A stretch of DNA of 64,000 nt from Astropecten irregularis (GCA_963971285.1 OZ020255.1:17318931-17382930); one strand, 5' to 3'; shown: positions 12,301 to 22,796, numbered from the stretch's first letter. Numbers and translations: made by a program. The notes: a model not told the origin generated them from the sequence alone.

Positions 12301-15300
12301 CATTCAGTGGCTAGTGGCTACATCAGGTGGATGGTTCAATTTCACGAAGCCCTACGATCGATCATAACTCGAGTTACGAAGGATAACACATCGTATCCTA
12401 TGTAGAGCTGCAATGCATCATAAGTCTTACGATATATAGTAAGTTACGATTAGTTTGGTGAAATCGACCGCTGGTCTTATAGGTGGCTGTAGCCAGAGAT
12501 GTACATCACCTAACTTCCAAATACACTGGAGTAATTGATTAGGTGTCGTTAGATTACAAGAGGTCTCTTCAGTCTCTACACCTACCTCAACACAGTCGGA
12601 TACAATTCAACAGTCACTAGGTAGATGATGTCGAAGGCCGCCGAAGCGAAGAGCTTGCCAATCATCGCAATTGTCAGGATGATCACTGTGAGGTCTTTGC
12701 CATCAGCTACAGGAGAAAACACAAGAAACAGATTATGAGTCCCAAGCATGTTAGATCCAAAAGACCAATTAACCCCAAGATGACAATCAAGAATGGGGCT
12801 GTATATCTATTCATTGGGGCTGTTTCAAGCTGAAAATCCTCATGAGTCCACAGTGTGCATGAGGCACACAGTGTATAATACCCCGACCCATAGCAGAGCA
12901 TTCGACTCTGAGCTGTTTTTGATACAGGCAAGGGCAGAAATTATGCCATTTCCAATTTAGTTTGTTTAAAACTGGAGAGAAACTGTAAGAAAAGTTCTTG
13001 GAGTAAGGAGGGCCTGATGCATTTTGATCCTAGCAGAATCGTTATCGAAGGCCCTCCTAACTCCAAGCATTTTAAAAATTTCAGGCCATTATTTTGGCTG
13101 ATGAGCAATTTGCAGGAGTTTTTTTACTTGAAAGAAAAGTTCCAAGTATGCTCCCAATCACTGTCTCCAACCACACACTGATTCCTTTCTACCATTGAGA
13201 GCTTTCCATTAGCCTGCATCTGAATGATGGGGGCTTTCTACTCAAATTGAACCTATGGCAGGGCAGGGCAGGGCAATATTTTAATGCGAGACTTCAGGCT
13301 GTGCATGGTGGAAGTACTACAAATGACAAGAGTTGTGGTAAACACCAAGTGTACTCTTTTTGGACTGAGTTTGGTTCTTGAGTCAAAACCTCCAGTCCGT
13401 ATCGCAATTCTTATCCTTTCCAACTTCTTCTGCCTACTTTTATCCAAATAACCAACCATCAAGCTCACAGTCATCTCAATTATTAAGTATTCAGGTCCCA
13501 GCATTAGGAGGCAAGTAGGACAAAGTATGAGTAAATCAAGCATATTACCTGTGGTGGTAGGTATGACTCCAGTTATTACACAAGCTGCACCACCGATGAG
13601 GTAGTAGAAGATCAAAGGACGGCGTCTCCCAAGCCTGAAAAGAGATTAAAAAAGACAAAAATAAACTGATCTTAGATACGGAAGTCGGAAGATGGAAGGT
13701 TTGACTAGCATTCCAATAAAAGAAACCATTCTTATCTGGCAGCTTTCCCCCTTTTTTAATGTTCAGTCTCATATTAGTCTGCAAGTGCAGTTACAATTAG
13801 TTCAGACACAAGTTTAGAAGTAGTTAAAGGTAGTATCATACTTTGGTTAGAAACCAAAACAGAAATGTTCACAGATTTACATATAACTTACAGGGTATGA
13901 AGATGGTGCTGGTAGAAACCTACCATTAAAAATTGTCCGCCTGAAATGGTGTATTATCCAGAAATTAGTAAAACAACGACCAAAAATCGTTTTGATCTTT
14001 TAAAAGATCAAAAATAAAAGAGAAAAGACTTAAGAAATACTGTGGCCGTTTTTCACTGTTTACTCAAAAAGTGGGCACCGTATTTGACTGAAATGTTCAC
14101 AGATGACTGTCACTGTTTCTTCCTCTTTATTTTTTTGCCCATGAATCTGTACTTCTTCGACAAAAGCCAAAGTATGATACTACCTTTAAGACAACCAGAG
14201 TTGTGAAACCAATAACTAACGAATGAGTTCCTCGAAGTCAATACAAGTAATGCACCCCTGCAAACTGCTCATCGGCCAAAATAATGACCTGAAATTTATA
14301 GAATTCTTGGAGTTAGGAGAACCTGATGATCATGCTAGGATCGAAACACGTCAGGCCCTCCTTAATCCAAGCGAGTTCCTCTTAGGAGGTCTACCACTGT
14401 GTGAACTGAGCAAGACATTTTGTGCTAAGCAATTTTGTTTTGTGATTGGATCCATGAAATTGGCCCCTGGTCATCAGCTGACAACTTTTGACCAATCAAC
14501 AGCCTCTGTCACGACCCTGACGGAAATATTCAAAAAACAGATACGAGTCTCGACTCTCCCAAAATGACTGGTAATTTTCAGCAATCACCAAGTTGCAATC
14601 AAATCTGGAACCAGTGTGAGTCAGCTCAGAGCTTCACAGAGAGGCATGACACTCAAGGGGATATTTTTCCTCAGACTTTTGGATGATTCTGCAAAAGGAA
14701 GGTCTAGAGGAATCTTACTGCAGGGACAGGCTGATGAGGAATCAAGTCCACCAAGCCATGTGCTTGTCTCGGTCGTCCAAATGTCACCGATATTTGCAAA
14801 GAGGTCTGGATCAGTACCCACCTTGTCATGACGACGTAATTGAGGAGGTAGCAGGGAGCCTCCGTCACAGATATCAGGAAGAAGTTTATGTACTTGTTTC
14901 CCACCAGATTCCCCGCGTTTATGAAGAAACCGTAGTAGACGGCACTGCTTGCAAACCTGGTAAGTCGAAAAGGTAGATACACCTCAATAGTAAACATATT
15001 CCAAAAAGCCGTTTTTTATTATATGAGCGCTTACGAAACGAAGGCTCAGGCTCCGTCTCAGGCTCCGGCTCTATTTTCATTAACCCATTCTGAAATAACG
15101 GGTATCAAAATAGAGGCTTTCGGGCTGTGGTTTGGAAGTAGATTCTCGGTTTTGAGAGGAAAAACAGAGCTTCAGCTTCAATGAAAAACCACAACCTATA
15201 TTTTCAGTAAATGGATGTCAGATCTGGACCCAGAGCCTGAGCCTAAGCCTCCGTTTCGTAAACGCCCTATGTTTTGTTCTTCAGAACATCTTCAAAAGGG

Positions 15301-18300
15301 CAGTTTGAACGAGTACATGTATTAATTTTTCCTCCATGAGATGATTACTATTTGACAGGAGCTAAAGGAGTAAGGGAAACATCTTCTTCCAACCACTTAC
15401 CAACAGAAGAAGACAAAGAGTGTCCGCATAATCAGAGCAGGAGTCTTGAACAGATCCAGCAAGGTAGTCTTCTTCTTGGTGTCAGGTAGATGATGGTAAG
15501 TATTGTTCATGGAGTCACACTCCATCATTCCATCAGCAGCTTTCTCAGCTGGCTCTGAGCTGTCAGGTTCACTCTTTGTTATCGCAGGTTTGGAATCCAG
15601 TTCCATGGATTCCGGAGGATCCACTGTGGTTCCGTTCTTCCCATCAGGGTCTTGCTGGCTCAATAAGAAGTAGCCAGAGTGAGAGATGTTCTTGGACTTT
15701 GCGATCCTCTGAAGAATCTTCTCTGCCTCTTCCACCCTTCCTTTTTGAACCAACCATCTGACTGACTCGAATGAGAACCTTCATTAAGATTAAAAGAAAA
15801 GGGGTAGGCATTTCAATAACACCTCTTAGGTTCTTGAATACTTGGCAACAGCAAAATCAGCCAGACCTACATACGTTCAAAACCGAGTCCAAGTCCAAGT
15901 AAATGAAGTCTGAGTTTAAGTTCAGACAGGCCAATTGTGAATGCAAATCCAAGTTGAGTCCAAGTCCTAAGAAACGATTTTGGTATTGCATTACAATTCC
16001 AGCTGTTCCAAATGTGTCTTTCAAATTGTTCTTTATTAGCCTAGCTAACCAATCAGCAATGCTTATTTGGTTTGATGTCCAAATATAATCGTTGGACTCG
16101 ATGAACAAAAACTCCACGACAAAGAAAACGGCATTGTGATAACCTCACACTGTGGAATGTGACATATTGACCTCAAACCATAAAACTGATTCAACATCTA
16201 GCGAGGTAAAGAAATATTTGAGTTCAATAACCCTATTAACAAGTGATACTACTAATAAATCATGAGGCACGATCAATGCAAGACACTGCAAACTTGTACA
16301 AGCTGTGATTTTGATAGTTACCAAAGACTGCAGTCGATTTCACGAAACTTTACGCAGTTGCGTAAGTCCACTTACGCCACAAATTTCATGGCGTAAGTGG
16401 ACTTACGCAACTGCGTAAAGTTTCGTGAAATCGGGCACTGGTGTATTAGAAGGGCATGTACAAGTTACAACATCGGTAAAAATGACAGAGCAGGGCTGTA
16501 GGCTGCTCATAATTTAATTTGTCATGGAATAGAAACAAACATGTAAAATGTTCATCTCAACTGATCATTGGAAACAGTAGAAAATGGCGAAAACCGTTAC
16601 AATTGTTACTAGAAGTGTGGGAATGGCTGACTCATTTCTTTTTTTTCCCAAGATCAAAAATTTTTTGGTGTTTGGTTTTACTCTTTTCTGGATTAATACA
16701 GTATTTCAGGCAGAAAAGAATCTGCACAGATTGCTTCTATACCATAACCGTCTTTATACACTAAAAGTTATACGTGAATCTGTGAACATTTCTGTTTTGG
16801 TTTGTTACCAATGTTGTACATGCCTTTTATCAGGTTCATGACAGAATGTACAACCTGTATTCAACCATTATAGACTTCGCCAAGACGCCTTGAGGAAAGG
16901 TTCATCCGTATGTAGCAAATCTGTATATAGGATTATTTTGAGGTTTTGCATATGTGGAGAGACTAGAATTGGGTAAGGCTTGTGGCCTGAGACACCATAA
17001 CACTTCAAAGCTGTTATAACTTTTTGAAAGGTGTGTGGTCCTAAGAAGGACTCATCTGTATCAGTCTTTCTCAGGACCACGCACCTTCCAAGAAGTTATA
17101 ACACCTTCCAAGTGTTATACATGGTGTCTCCAGGTACAAGCCTTACCCAATTCAAATTTTTTACATTGTTTTGAAGAACGACTCCTTACCAGATGAGCGG
17201 AATCAGAGCTACCTCTAGGAGAGATATGGTCAGTTGAAGGTGACGCCACTGCGGTAACATGTAAGCCAGTGGAGCGAGTGTCATGATACCCACGACCCAG
17301 CCCATCTCCGACATGACGTGGCCTCTAACACGTCGGTTCGGCGTGAACATTTCGATCTCCCGTACGTATGCGACGTTCAGCATGCCCTGTGGGTTTGATG
17401 ATGACACGGGTATACGGCAATGAATCGGTGCGTAACCTTGTGAGGGCAGCAGACTTTCCTTAGGTTTGATATCTTCCATCTCAATGGGAAATATTACATT
17501 AAATGTAGTTTCATACTTTGGTTTTTATCAAAGAAATGCAAAAATATCAAGAAAGGCAAAGTAACAGTTACCTGTGAAATTCACAGTCCCATACGGTGCC
17601 ACCTTTTTGACTGTGAACTCCCACTGTATTTTCAAATCTTGTTACTGTTATTTTCGATCTTCCGAAGATCAAAATTGTTTTTGCTCATTTGATTTACTCT
17701 TTCCTAGATAAATACAGGATTTCAGGCAGACATATGTTTTAACGGAATGTTTCTACCATCGCCATCTTTACACCCTGTAAGTTATAGGTAAATCTGTGAA
17801 GATTTCTGTTTCGGTCTACTCCCAAAGTATGATACTACCTTTAAGACCGTCAATTGAACTCAACTGCACAGGCCATATTGAAGCATTTGCTTAATGTGAA
17901 CGTGTTTAGAACAAAACGAAAAACCACACCACTAATGGATAATCAGCCTACTTCACAGAGTGACCGTAGAGACCAGCAAATTCAGTTTAACGACATAGGG
18001 TTGGCCCGTCTATAAATCGGTCCATTAAACATGTGGATAAATTCGCATTTGTGATATTCTGAGGAAACTTGCTTGGCTTAAATATGATTTTTTTTCTTCA
18101 GCCTTCTGGGAAATAACTACCTGTCACACCACAACAGACGTAACAAGTGTCTGTATGAAGGCTGTGAGCTTAGGATGATCCTAAAGAAAAGATGAGATCC
18201 TCGTGGACCATGGACCTACTCTCTAAATACAAAAGAGTGAAAATCCATTCTTTGACGAGCCATATGAGGGACAACTATTTTTCGAGTTGTCTTCCACTCT

Positions 18301-21168
18301 TTTAGAGTGAATTTTCCATCGTTTGGAGTGATTTTGCACACTGGCCCAGAGAGAAAACCACTACAAAAGAGTGATAATATCCACCACACTTTTTCAAGAG
18401 CCAGAAGGACAACTCGATTTTTTTGTATTTTTCACTCTTTTACATTCAGAGAGTAGATTGACCAGTTAGTTTGGTGGGGAGGACGTCTGTTGGTATCTGG
18501 CTTTCCCTTGAAGGCATAATGTTCAAAATGCCTCAGAGCCATTATTGAAAAGCGTTTCCTCCAGGTTAACGATACACCAACAACGCCAGAAAGTTCCACA
18601 CGACTTATGCATTTCAGGTATAGCTATATAGGTAGGCCTACACTTACCGGTATAAAAACACCGTGCAGGAATCGTAAGACTGCCATCAAGCCATAGTCCC
18701 AGGTGAAACTGAGCGCCGTACCGGTGACTGATATACCCGCCAAGGATCCCAGAACCACTCTACGTCTCCCGAAGATGTCCGATAACTGGCCCAGGATGTA
18801 GGAACCTGCCAGACATCCGCCGAAGTGGATAGAGGTCAGAGTTCCGGCCAGGAGCCCACGATCGCACACCAGGTCAAGCTGAAACAAGCCAGAATTATAC
18901 CAACATCAAAAGTGAGACGCCAAAAACAGACTTTAGGCCTAGACAAATTAAGAATACAAGATGCGAAACGGCTCCGGCGGTAATCTTTCCGATTAAGCAG
19001 ATTGGAAGCACATTTCAAAAGCATGAATTAGACGTTCTGAAGAAAAGTCTCTGCTACATGTTGTGGGTTTTTTTGCATTGCATAGAAAATCGAATTGTTG
19101 AGGTTTTTTGGTTAGTTTTTAGTCAAAAGTCAGAATTTTGCAGAACATGAAATCAATTGACATTACACATGTATATTAATATGTATGTTTAAAGAAAGGT
19201 ACAGTACAGAATTGGTGATATATACCCAAACAGAAATGTTCACAGATTTACGTATAACTTTCAGGACATGAAGATGGTGCTGGTAGAAACATACAGTTAA
19301 AATATTTCCACCTGAAATGGTGTATTTATCCAGAAATTAGTCAAACAAAGACCGAAAACAGTTTTGATCTCGGTGTAAGATCAAAACAATTCTTCATGTT
19401 TTCTAAGAACAATTTAGTCGGGTTTTCGCTTGTGACTCAGTTGTCCGATTGAGCTCAAATTTTCACAGGTTTATCATTTCATGTACATGCTGTATCAGAC
19501 AAAGTGTGAGTGCTGTTATGTGACATTCAACAATCATGTATTATATCTATACAAAATATAGAGATTAAATGATTGTATATTTCTGACTTTGCAGAGAAAT
19601 TCTCAGCTGCGATGATGTGAAACTAATTTGTGACATTCGATTTGAGTTTAACTCTAGACCTGCGGACCTGGAATTATGAAAGCTCGTTTGTGTCTAATAT
19701 AGCCGCATTTCACACTGTGCATCCAGCGTAATTAATCATATAGGTTAAGAAGTATACTCGCAGAAGTCTGGTTCAAAAGTTGACCGAAAGGATTAAGCTC
19801 ACTTCACGCTATAATATTATGGAATGAATGAACCTGAATGGAGTTTGCATTCTATTCCGAATAGAGCAGAGCGATCAGGATCATGTGCAAAACAAATCAG
19901 TGGCGACGGCAAGAGCCAGACTTCGCCGTAAAAGGAAAACAAAACACGGTTCGTAGGCTATAAAGATTTTTACTCTTGGCAATTTGAGGTACTGTTATAT
20001 GTTTCAGGTTTGGTGATGGAGTGCACGCCGCGGAGGGATTAAGGTTGGACTGAGGGGTAACTCTTCAGCTGAAATTATGTTATTCCAATCATGTACTTTC
20101 CAACAAGGAAAAAGCCTGCAGCAGCTGCACATGAAACTAAACTAGACCTGTGCAAAACACATTACAGGTGGAAAAATATACAACGTACGTCAAGCTCATA
20201 GCCAAAGTGTCGATTCTGTATTTTAAATGTTGCACTTGTGCTCACAGTGGAACAACTCTTCCCATTCAGGTAAATAACATACAATTATTAAACATACACA
20301 TCCCTCATTTCATTCGTCTCCTGATGATGACTAGAGCAGGCTAGTTGAAATGTTGAGACCTTTGCGACGATATAGAAGTGCGAAAGTACGGACTATTACA
20401 TGGTGTTTCCGCAAACCGATCCACATACCTGTTGCCACCATGCAAAGCCTTAAAATCTTTCTTAACATAATTTATATACAATTGGTTTTACGAAGATGTG
20501 AAAATGTCGAAGCCTGTGAAAATGTCGAAGCCTGACGAACTTGTGGCCGTTTCACTTTCCCCTAGATTTCGCAATAGTTTTTGTATTTTGTATGACCATG
20601 GAGCCCAGTAGTGTAGACACGTCCTCAGACCTGGGGGGTTGATCTTGTAGCTGGGTCGTGCTTCCATATACGTTTGTGCAAAAAATCAAGTGAAGTGAAA
20701 ACGAAAAGTGAAAACCTGGGGGGTACAACCCCCCTAGCCCCCCCCCCGTTATCTACGCCCATGCATGGAGCTATAAAACAGTTTTACAGCTCCATGGTAT
20801 GACCATAGAGTAAGGGGTATGACAAGGCAAAAGCGCTATAAGCTTACATCTGTAACCACACTCGTTTCTCCGTGTGCGGTGTCATACTCCCATCCGTACA
20901 GACACGGTAGTGTCTCGTTCATCCCTGCATCTCCACCATCGTCGTAGAGGAGATCGCACTCCTCAGCGTAGTACACCCCAGCACCGTCGGGGGAGAAGGA
21001 GCCGTTTGCAGGCAGCCGACACCGGTAGCCGTCCGGCTCTCCGATGGTGAACGACACCCCGGTCAGATGCCAGGCGGTGCTGCCCGAACAGAATACGTAC
21101 ACTAAGAAGTTGAGCGACTGGAGAAGGCCAAATCCGCCCAGGACCGTTAAGGAAGCGTCTACGTCCAT
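3182..21168 (-). CDS. SLC22-type organic cation/carnitine-like transporter, gene A (9 exons)
   Basis: Predicted plasma-membrane solute carrier of the major facilitator superfamily, SLC22 group, 573 aa from nine exons: 21168-20848, 18878-18648, 17386-17190, 15778-15401, 14956-14822, 13634-13549, 12706-12586, 11500-11428, 3361-3182. All introns are GT-AG and the phases join without a break. Family marks, in order: TM1 followed by a glycosylated cysteine-rich loop ending C-x-YGWEYD; VVTDLDLVCDR; the MFS signature GQLSDIFGRRR; FESVRWL where most members have an ESPRWL-like motif; ELYPTVLR; GRAGGMVAPF; and IPLPETNN followed by ALPETLDDG near the C-terminus. The start was chosen at MDVDASLT because gene B begins identically, although an in-frame ATG exists 29 codons upstream. 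Substrate cannot be read from sequence. Intron 8 is swollen by a 30-bp minisatellite. Gene B at 26123-35340 is the head-to-head paralogue. Confidence 0.92.
3440..3570. repeat. Decayed left edge of the 30-bp minisatellite
   Basis: Short GCA- and CAG-rich words (gcagagca, gcacagca, gggcaa) without a fixed period grade into the regular array at about 3571. The mirror situation is at 10861-11205. Degenerate edges around a homogeneous core are typical of long-lived tandem arrays. Confidence 0.65.
4500..7443. repeat. Higher-order duplication inside the minisatellite, copy 1
   Basis: The order of variant 30-bp units from about 4500 to 7443 is repeated 2,944 bp further right with only rare single-base differences. 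Landmarks pair exactly: GGGCTAGGTAATG at 4576 and 7520, the AAAAAAAGG unit at 4680 and 7624, the short CAAGACAAGACAAGG unit at 4710 and 7654, GCAGGCAATGG at 6378 and 9322, and GCAATGCAATACAAG at 7253 and 10197. Confidence 0.88.
7444..10387. repeat. Higher-order duplication inside the minisatellite, copy 2
   Basis: Second copy of the 2,944-bp block. Differences noticed by eye are very few, for example GCAATGCAA against GCAATGTAA (5310 versus 8254), GGTAAGAAAG against GGTAGGAAAG (4836 versus 7780) and CCTGACAAGG against CCAGACAAGG (6538 versus 9482). The duplication is therefore much younger than the array itself. An assembly duplication cannot be excluded from sequence alone. Confidence 0.85.
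10861..11205. repeat. Decayed right edge of the 30-bp minisatellite
   Basis: The regular unit breaks down into shorter periods: GGCATGGCATGGCAGG near 10960, a pure GGCCA run near 10997-11025, GGCAAGGCAAGG near 11038, then CAGCA and AGCAG words to 11200. A short isolated GGCAGGG run with GCAATA also lies at 13258-13276 in intron 6 of the same gene. Confidence 0.7.
11428..11500 (-). CDS. Gene A exon 8
   Basis: 73 bp, residues about 490-514. Reads SAAVGAASVIGRAGGMVAPFIVYL, bearing the SLC22 R-x-G-G-x-x-A-P-F element near TM10-11. Acceptor CTAG before GAGTGC, donor CTG/GTGAGT. Same length as gene B exon 8 at 34136-34208. Confidence 0.9.
11501..12585. other. Gene A intron 7
   Basis: AT-rich intron. 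Apart from one hairpin element of the GTCGATTTCAC family at 12333-12470, I see no coding or structured content. The short open frame at 11863-12096 lacks any recognisable feature. Confidence 0.6.
12333..12470. repeat. Hairpin MITE, GTCGATTTCAC type (interior 1)
   Basis: Imperfect inverted repeat starting near 'ttcaatttcacgaagcc' and ending 'ggtgaaatcgacc'. The interior contains TACGATCGATC, ACTCGAGTTACGA and GTAAGTTACGAT. Close relatives lie at 34665-34802, 34831-34968, 60806-60945 and 63736-63875. Confidence 0.8.
12586..12706 (-). CDS. Gene A exon 7
   Basis: 121 bp, residues about 450-489. Contains IGKLFASAAFDIIYLVT followed by VELYPTVLR, the well-conserved SLC22 element at the end of TM10 (E-L-Y-P-T-x-x-R). 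Splice sites are CCTGTAG/CTGATG and TTGAG/GTAGGT. Gene B exon 7 has the same length. Confidence 0.92.
12985..13130 (+). repeat. Dispersed repeat family R (GGAGGGCCTGACGCG), copy 1
   Basis: Contains 'ggagtaaggagggcctgatg', an inverted counterpart 'ggccctcctaactccaagc' about 50 bp later, and the family tail 'ggctgatgagcaatttgca'. Other copies lie near 14240 (reversed), 41490 (reversed), 46556, 52160, 55153 and 57262. Located in intron 6 of gene A. Confidence 0.75.
13549..13634 (-). CDS. Gene A exon 6
   Basis: 86 bp, residues about 421-449: the R-L-G-R-R-R-P loop followed by a hydrophobic helix FYYLIGGAACVITGVIP. It corresponds to gene B exon 6 at 32618-32703. Acceptor TTTTCAG, donor ACAG/GTAATA. 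Confidence 0.9.
13828..14185. mobile_element. TTAA-flanked MITE, family T1
   Basis: A 358-bp non-autonomous element bounded by TTAA at 13824-13827 and 14186-14189. Terminal inverted repeats begin AGGTAGTATCATACTTTGG. The interior includes a TTTTAAAAGATCAAAAA segment. No coding capacity. Relatives: 17503-17840, 25409-25673, 47193-47543 and 52861-53214, plus fragments near 16650 and 19193. Confidence 0.85.
14240..14385 (-). repeat. Dispersed repeat family R, copy 2 (reversed)
   Basis: Reverse-oriented copy with 'aaactgctcatcggcc' near 14260, followed by 'cttggagttaggagaacctg' and 'cgtcaggccctccttaatcc'. It lies in intron 5 of gene A. A fragment ending 'tgaaattggcccctgg' near 14466 belongs to another family (see 44350 and 49201). 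Confidence 0.7.
14822..14956 (-). CDS. Gene A exon 5
   Basis: 135 bp, residues about 376-420: after the split tryptophan it reads FASSAVYYGFFINAGNL (TM7), then NKYINFFLISVTEAPCYLL (TM8). N-x-F-x-x-x-x-x-E-x-P is usual for SLC22 TM8. Acceptor TTACCAG, donor ACAAG/GTGGGT. Gene B exon 5 has the same length and split codons. Confidence 0.92.
15025..15267. mobile_element. Inverted-repeat element rich in GGCTC(A/C)GG, copy 1
   Basis: About 240 bp with inverted ends: 'cttacgaaacgaaggctcag' and its counterpart 'ctaagcctccgtttcgtaa'. The centre carries CTCAGGCTCC-type words and 'aaaccacaacctatattttc'. A relative with a different terminal 15 bp is at 26898-27140 in gene B intron 1. Located in intron 4 of gene A. 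Confidence 0.75.
15401..15778 (-). CDS. Gene A exon 4 (large cytoplasmic loop)
   Basis: 378 bp, residues about 250-375. Starts with the split W then FSFESVRWLVQKGRVEEAEKI, the SLC22 loop after TM6 (usually ESPRWL, with S-V for S-P here). A long hydrophilic acidic stretch with many S, E and D follows, then KKTTLLDLFKTPALIMRTL leading into TM7. The hydrophilic part differs from gene B although the exon length is identical. Confidence 0.92.
16332..16434. repeat. Near-perfect hairpin, GTCGATTTCAC termini (interior 2)
   Basis: Arms of about 47 bp with a very short loop. The left arm runs GTCGATTTCACGAAAC then TTTACGCAGTTGCGTAAG, and the right arm is its complement ending GTTTCGTGAAATCGGGC. The interior (TTACGCAACTGCG) is unrelated to the hairpin at 12333, although the outer 15 bp are shared. 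It lies in intron 3 of gene A. Confidence 0.85.
16640..16815. mobile_element. Fragment of MITE family T1
   Basis: Carries the 3' half of family T1 (AAGATCAAAAATTTTTTGG, 'tttctggattaatacagta', 'gaacatttctgttttggtt') but lacks both TTAA termini. The copy is decayed. It lies in intron 3 of gene A. Confidence 0.6.
17190..17386 (-). CDS. Gene A exon 3
   Basis: 197 bp, residues 185-249 plus two bases of a split tryptophan. Reads GMLNVAYVREIEMFTPNRRVRG (loop with the E-x-F-T/P-x-x-x-R element), then hydrophobic MGWVVGIMTLAPLAYMLP and QWRHLQLTISL, covering TM5 and TM6. Acceptor CCCACAG, donor ATCTG/GTAAGG. Confidence 0.92.
17503..17840. mobile_element. TTAA-flanked MITE, family T1, copy 2
   Basis: Bounded by TTAA at 17499-17502 and 17841-17844. 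The left end is mutated (ATGTAGTTTCATACTTTGG) and the right end is CCAAAGTATGATACTACCT. It lies in intron 2 of gene A. The remainder of this intron (17845-18647) is ordinary AT-rich sequence. Confidence 0.85.
18648..18878 (-). CDS. Gene A exon 2
   Basis: 231 bp, residues 108-184, phase 0 at both ends. LDLVCDRGLLAGTLTS begins TM2. GQLSDIFGRRRVVLG is the MFS loop 2-3 signature, and TGTALSFTWDYGLMAVLRF spans TM3-TM4. Acceptor GTTTCAG, donor ACCG/GTAAGT. Same length as gene B exon 2. Confidence 0.94.
19193..19530. mobile_element. TTAA-type element related to the one at 28484
   Basis: Begins after TTAA (19189-19192) with AGAAAGGTACAGTACAGAATTGG. It shares the T1 interior to about 19400, then 'gattgagctcaaattttcac' and 'tatcagacaaagtgtgag', which match the reverse complement of 28500-28600. 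No right terminus was found, so it is probably truncated. It lies in intron 1 of gene A. Confidence 0.6.
20325..20360. mobile_element. Possible Penelope-like or LINE 3' fragment
   Basis: 'gatgatgactagagcaggct' followed by 'agttgaaatgttgagacc' has the form of the 3' flank seen in many Penelope-like and other retroelements (…gaaacgtt…). The match is short, so this is a weak inference. The rest of intron 1 of gene A (19530-20620) shows nothing else I can name. Confidence 0.3.
20620..20765 (+). repeat. Dispersed repeat with C-rich end, copy 1
   Basis: Contains 'tagctgggtcgtgcttccat', 'acgtttgtgcaaaaaatc', 'gtgaaaacctggggggt', then a poly-C run and 'atctacgcccatg'. The reverse complement recurs at 22970-23145, with partial copies near 32310-32400 and 35490-35570. 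Confidence 0.7.
20848..21168 (-). CDS. Gene A exon 1 (start)
   Basis: 321 bp, residues 1-107. Starts MDVDASLTVLGGFGLLQSL, followed by TM1 and the large extracellular loop with YRCRLP, an NGS and an NET glycosylation site, paired cysteines and CLYGWEYD, and ends SVVTD at donor GAT/GTAAGC. An upstream in-frame ATG at 21255 would add a 29-residue extension with no counterpart in gene B, so I prefer 21168. Confidence 0.9.
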
Positions 21169-21964
21169 TGCAACGACAATCAGGAATCCCGACGACAATG
21201 TACACATACACGAGTTGGGAACGTGTATGCTATACGCTACTGGTGTATGCCGCAAAATCTTATCAAAACAACTTCATCCCGAACATTGAATGACTTCGAG
21301 TGACTACCGAGTGACTACTATGCTGTGCAGTTCTTTTCACCAAAAAAAGACTGGGTACAAAGGTGTCCTTAAAGGGGCACTCTCGAATTCCCGTTCACCC
21401 AGAATCGAACCGTGACAATTATTATAGTCCTGAAGCTTGTAGGCCGACCTGATGAGTATTTAATAGTCCTGCCCCTGACCGAATCCTCGGGCACGGTGTG
21501 GTCCACCGTACTCAATGAATTGCAACAAAAAAGAATCATGTTCTTTTTTAACCATTTTCCACACTTTCCCCTTTTTCGACCCGTTAAGAGGCTGGCCTGG
21601 TCTGTCTATTTATGAAGGGACCACATGGGTCTCTTTTCATGTTCGATTATGTGTATCTTAAGGGCAGAGCTATTGGTCTATTGAGAGGTGGGCTGATTTT
21701 TTTTTTAAGCAGCAACAAGATTTCTCTGAACACGGCTATATAATTCCCAGGCGCATACTATACACTGTATAATATCAAGAGTTTGTGGTGATGAAGCTGG
21801 CGGTAGATGTGGCCTTTCAGAGTGAACCGTACGCGGTTGAAGGTCGACCGGGGGCCAGGCTGTACTTGACTCCAAGCATGGAGGTAGAAAGCAGGTACTT
21901 TGTTGAGTGAGTCAACGAATACGAAATAACTTTGTATATCAAAGAATATGTTCAGCTTAAAAGC

Positions 21965-22796
21965 CTGAGCTATGGAGGACGAAAAGTGGCCATCTGTTTT
22001 TCTGATCTCAGAGTAGCAAAAAAGCAGATTTTACGTTTTGGTTAGACGCAATTTTCCACTTTTCTTCTTTTTTGCTACCTCAAAAGCATATCAAACTTTT
22101 GTAGAAACTAATTTTTCTGCTTTTCTGCTACCGGAAAAGCAGATCTTAATTCGGCGGCCTAAAAGTGGCCATCGGTTTTTCTGCCTTCATATTAAAAAGG
22201 GCCGCGCCTTCCTGTTGGGCTGACGGTGAAGAGGGGTAACTACCGTTTCCTTTCTCATAGGAATGCGAGACTTTTGATAACCGGTCAACAGCGCACGCGC
22301 ACGCAATTGTGAGCATGCGCGCGTTGTTTTGCGCCTGCGCTGTTGTGCGTGGGCGTATGCTGTTGAATTGAAGACTTCTCAAAAGTCTCCCATTGAAGAC
22401 GATCGCTGTGGAAACCAATAATAACGATGGTCCGCCCTATTATTCATATGAACGATTTCCAGATCCTGTAGGCTGTCTATTGAATGATGGCTAGATGATT
22501 AATTAATTATGATAATATAAATTATTCTTTGAGATGCGGTTTACAAGAGGAGGGCGCGGTTCTCTTTATGAAGGCAGAAAAGCAAATGGCCACTTTTCGG
22601 CCACCGATTTAAGATGTGCTTTTCCGGTAACAGAAAAGCAGAAAATTAATTTCTTCAAAAGTAAATTCTGCTTTTGAGGTAGCAAATAAGTAGAAAGGTG
22701 AAAAAGATCAACCAACAAAAACGTAAAATCTGCTTTTTGGCTACTCTGAGAGCAGAAAACCAGATGGCCAATTTTCGTCCTCCATACTGAGCTCAT
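21965..22796. repeat. 830-bp inverted repeat between the head-to-head genes
   Basis: The left arm (21965-22190) and right arm (22568-22796) are imperfect reverse complements over about 226 bp. Matching pairs are 'tatggaggacgaaaagtggc' / 'ggccaattttcgtcctccat', 'gcagattttacgttttggt' / 'aaaacgtaaaatctgc' and 'ttttctgccttcat' / 'atgaaggcagaaaa'. The 377-bp centre includes CGCACGCGCACGC and GCATGCGCGCG words and a small inverted pair around 'gagacttttgata' / 'acttctcaaaagtctc'. No reading frame is convincing. It looks like a foldback-type transposon. Confidence 0.85.
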
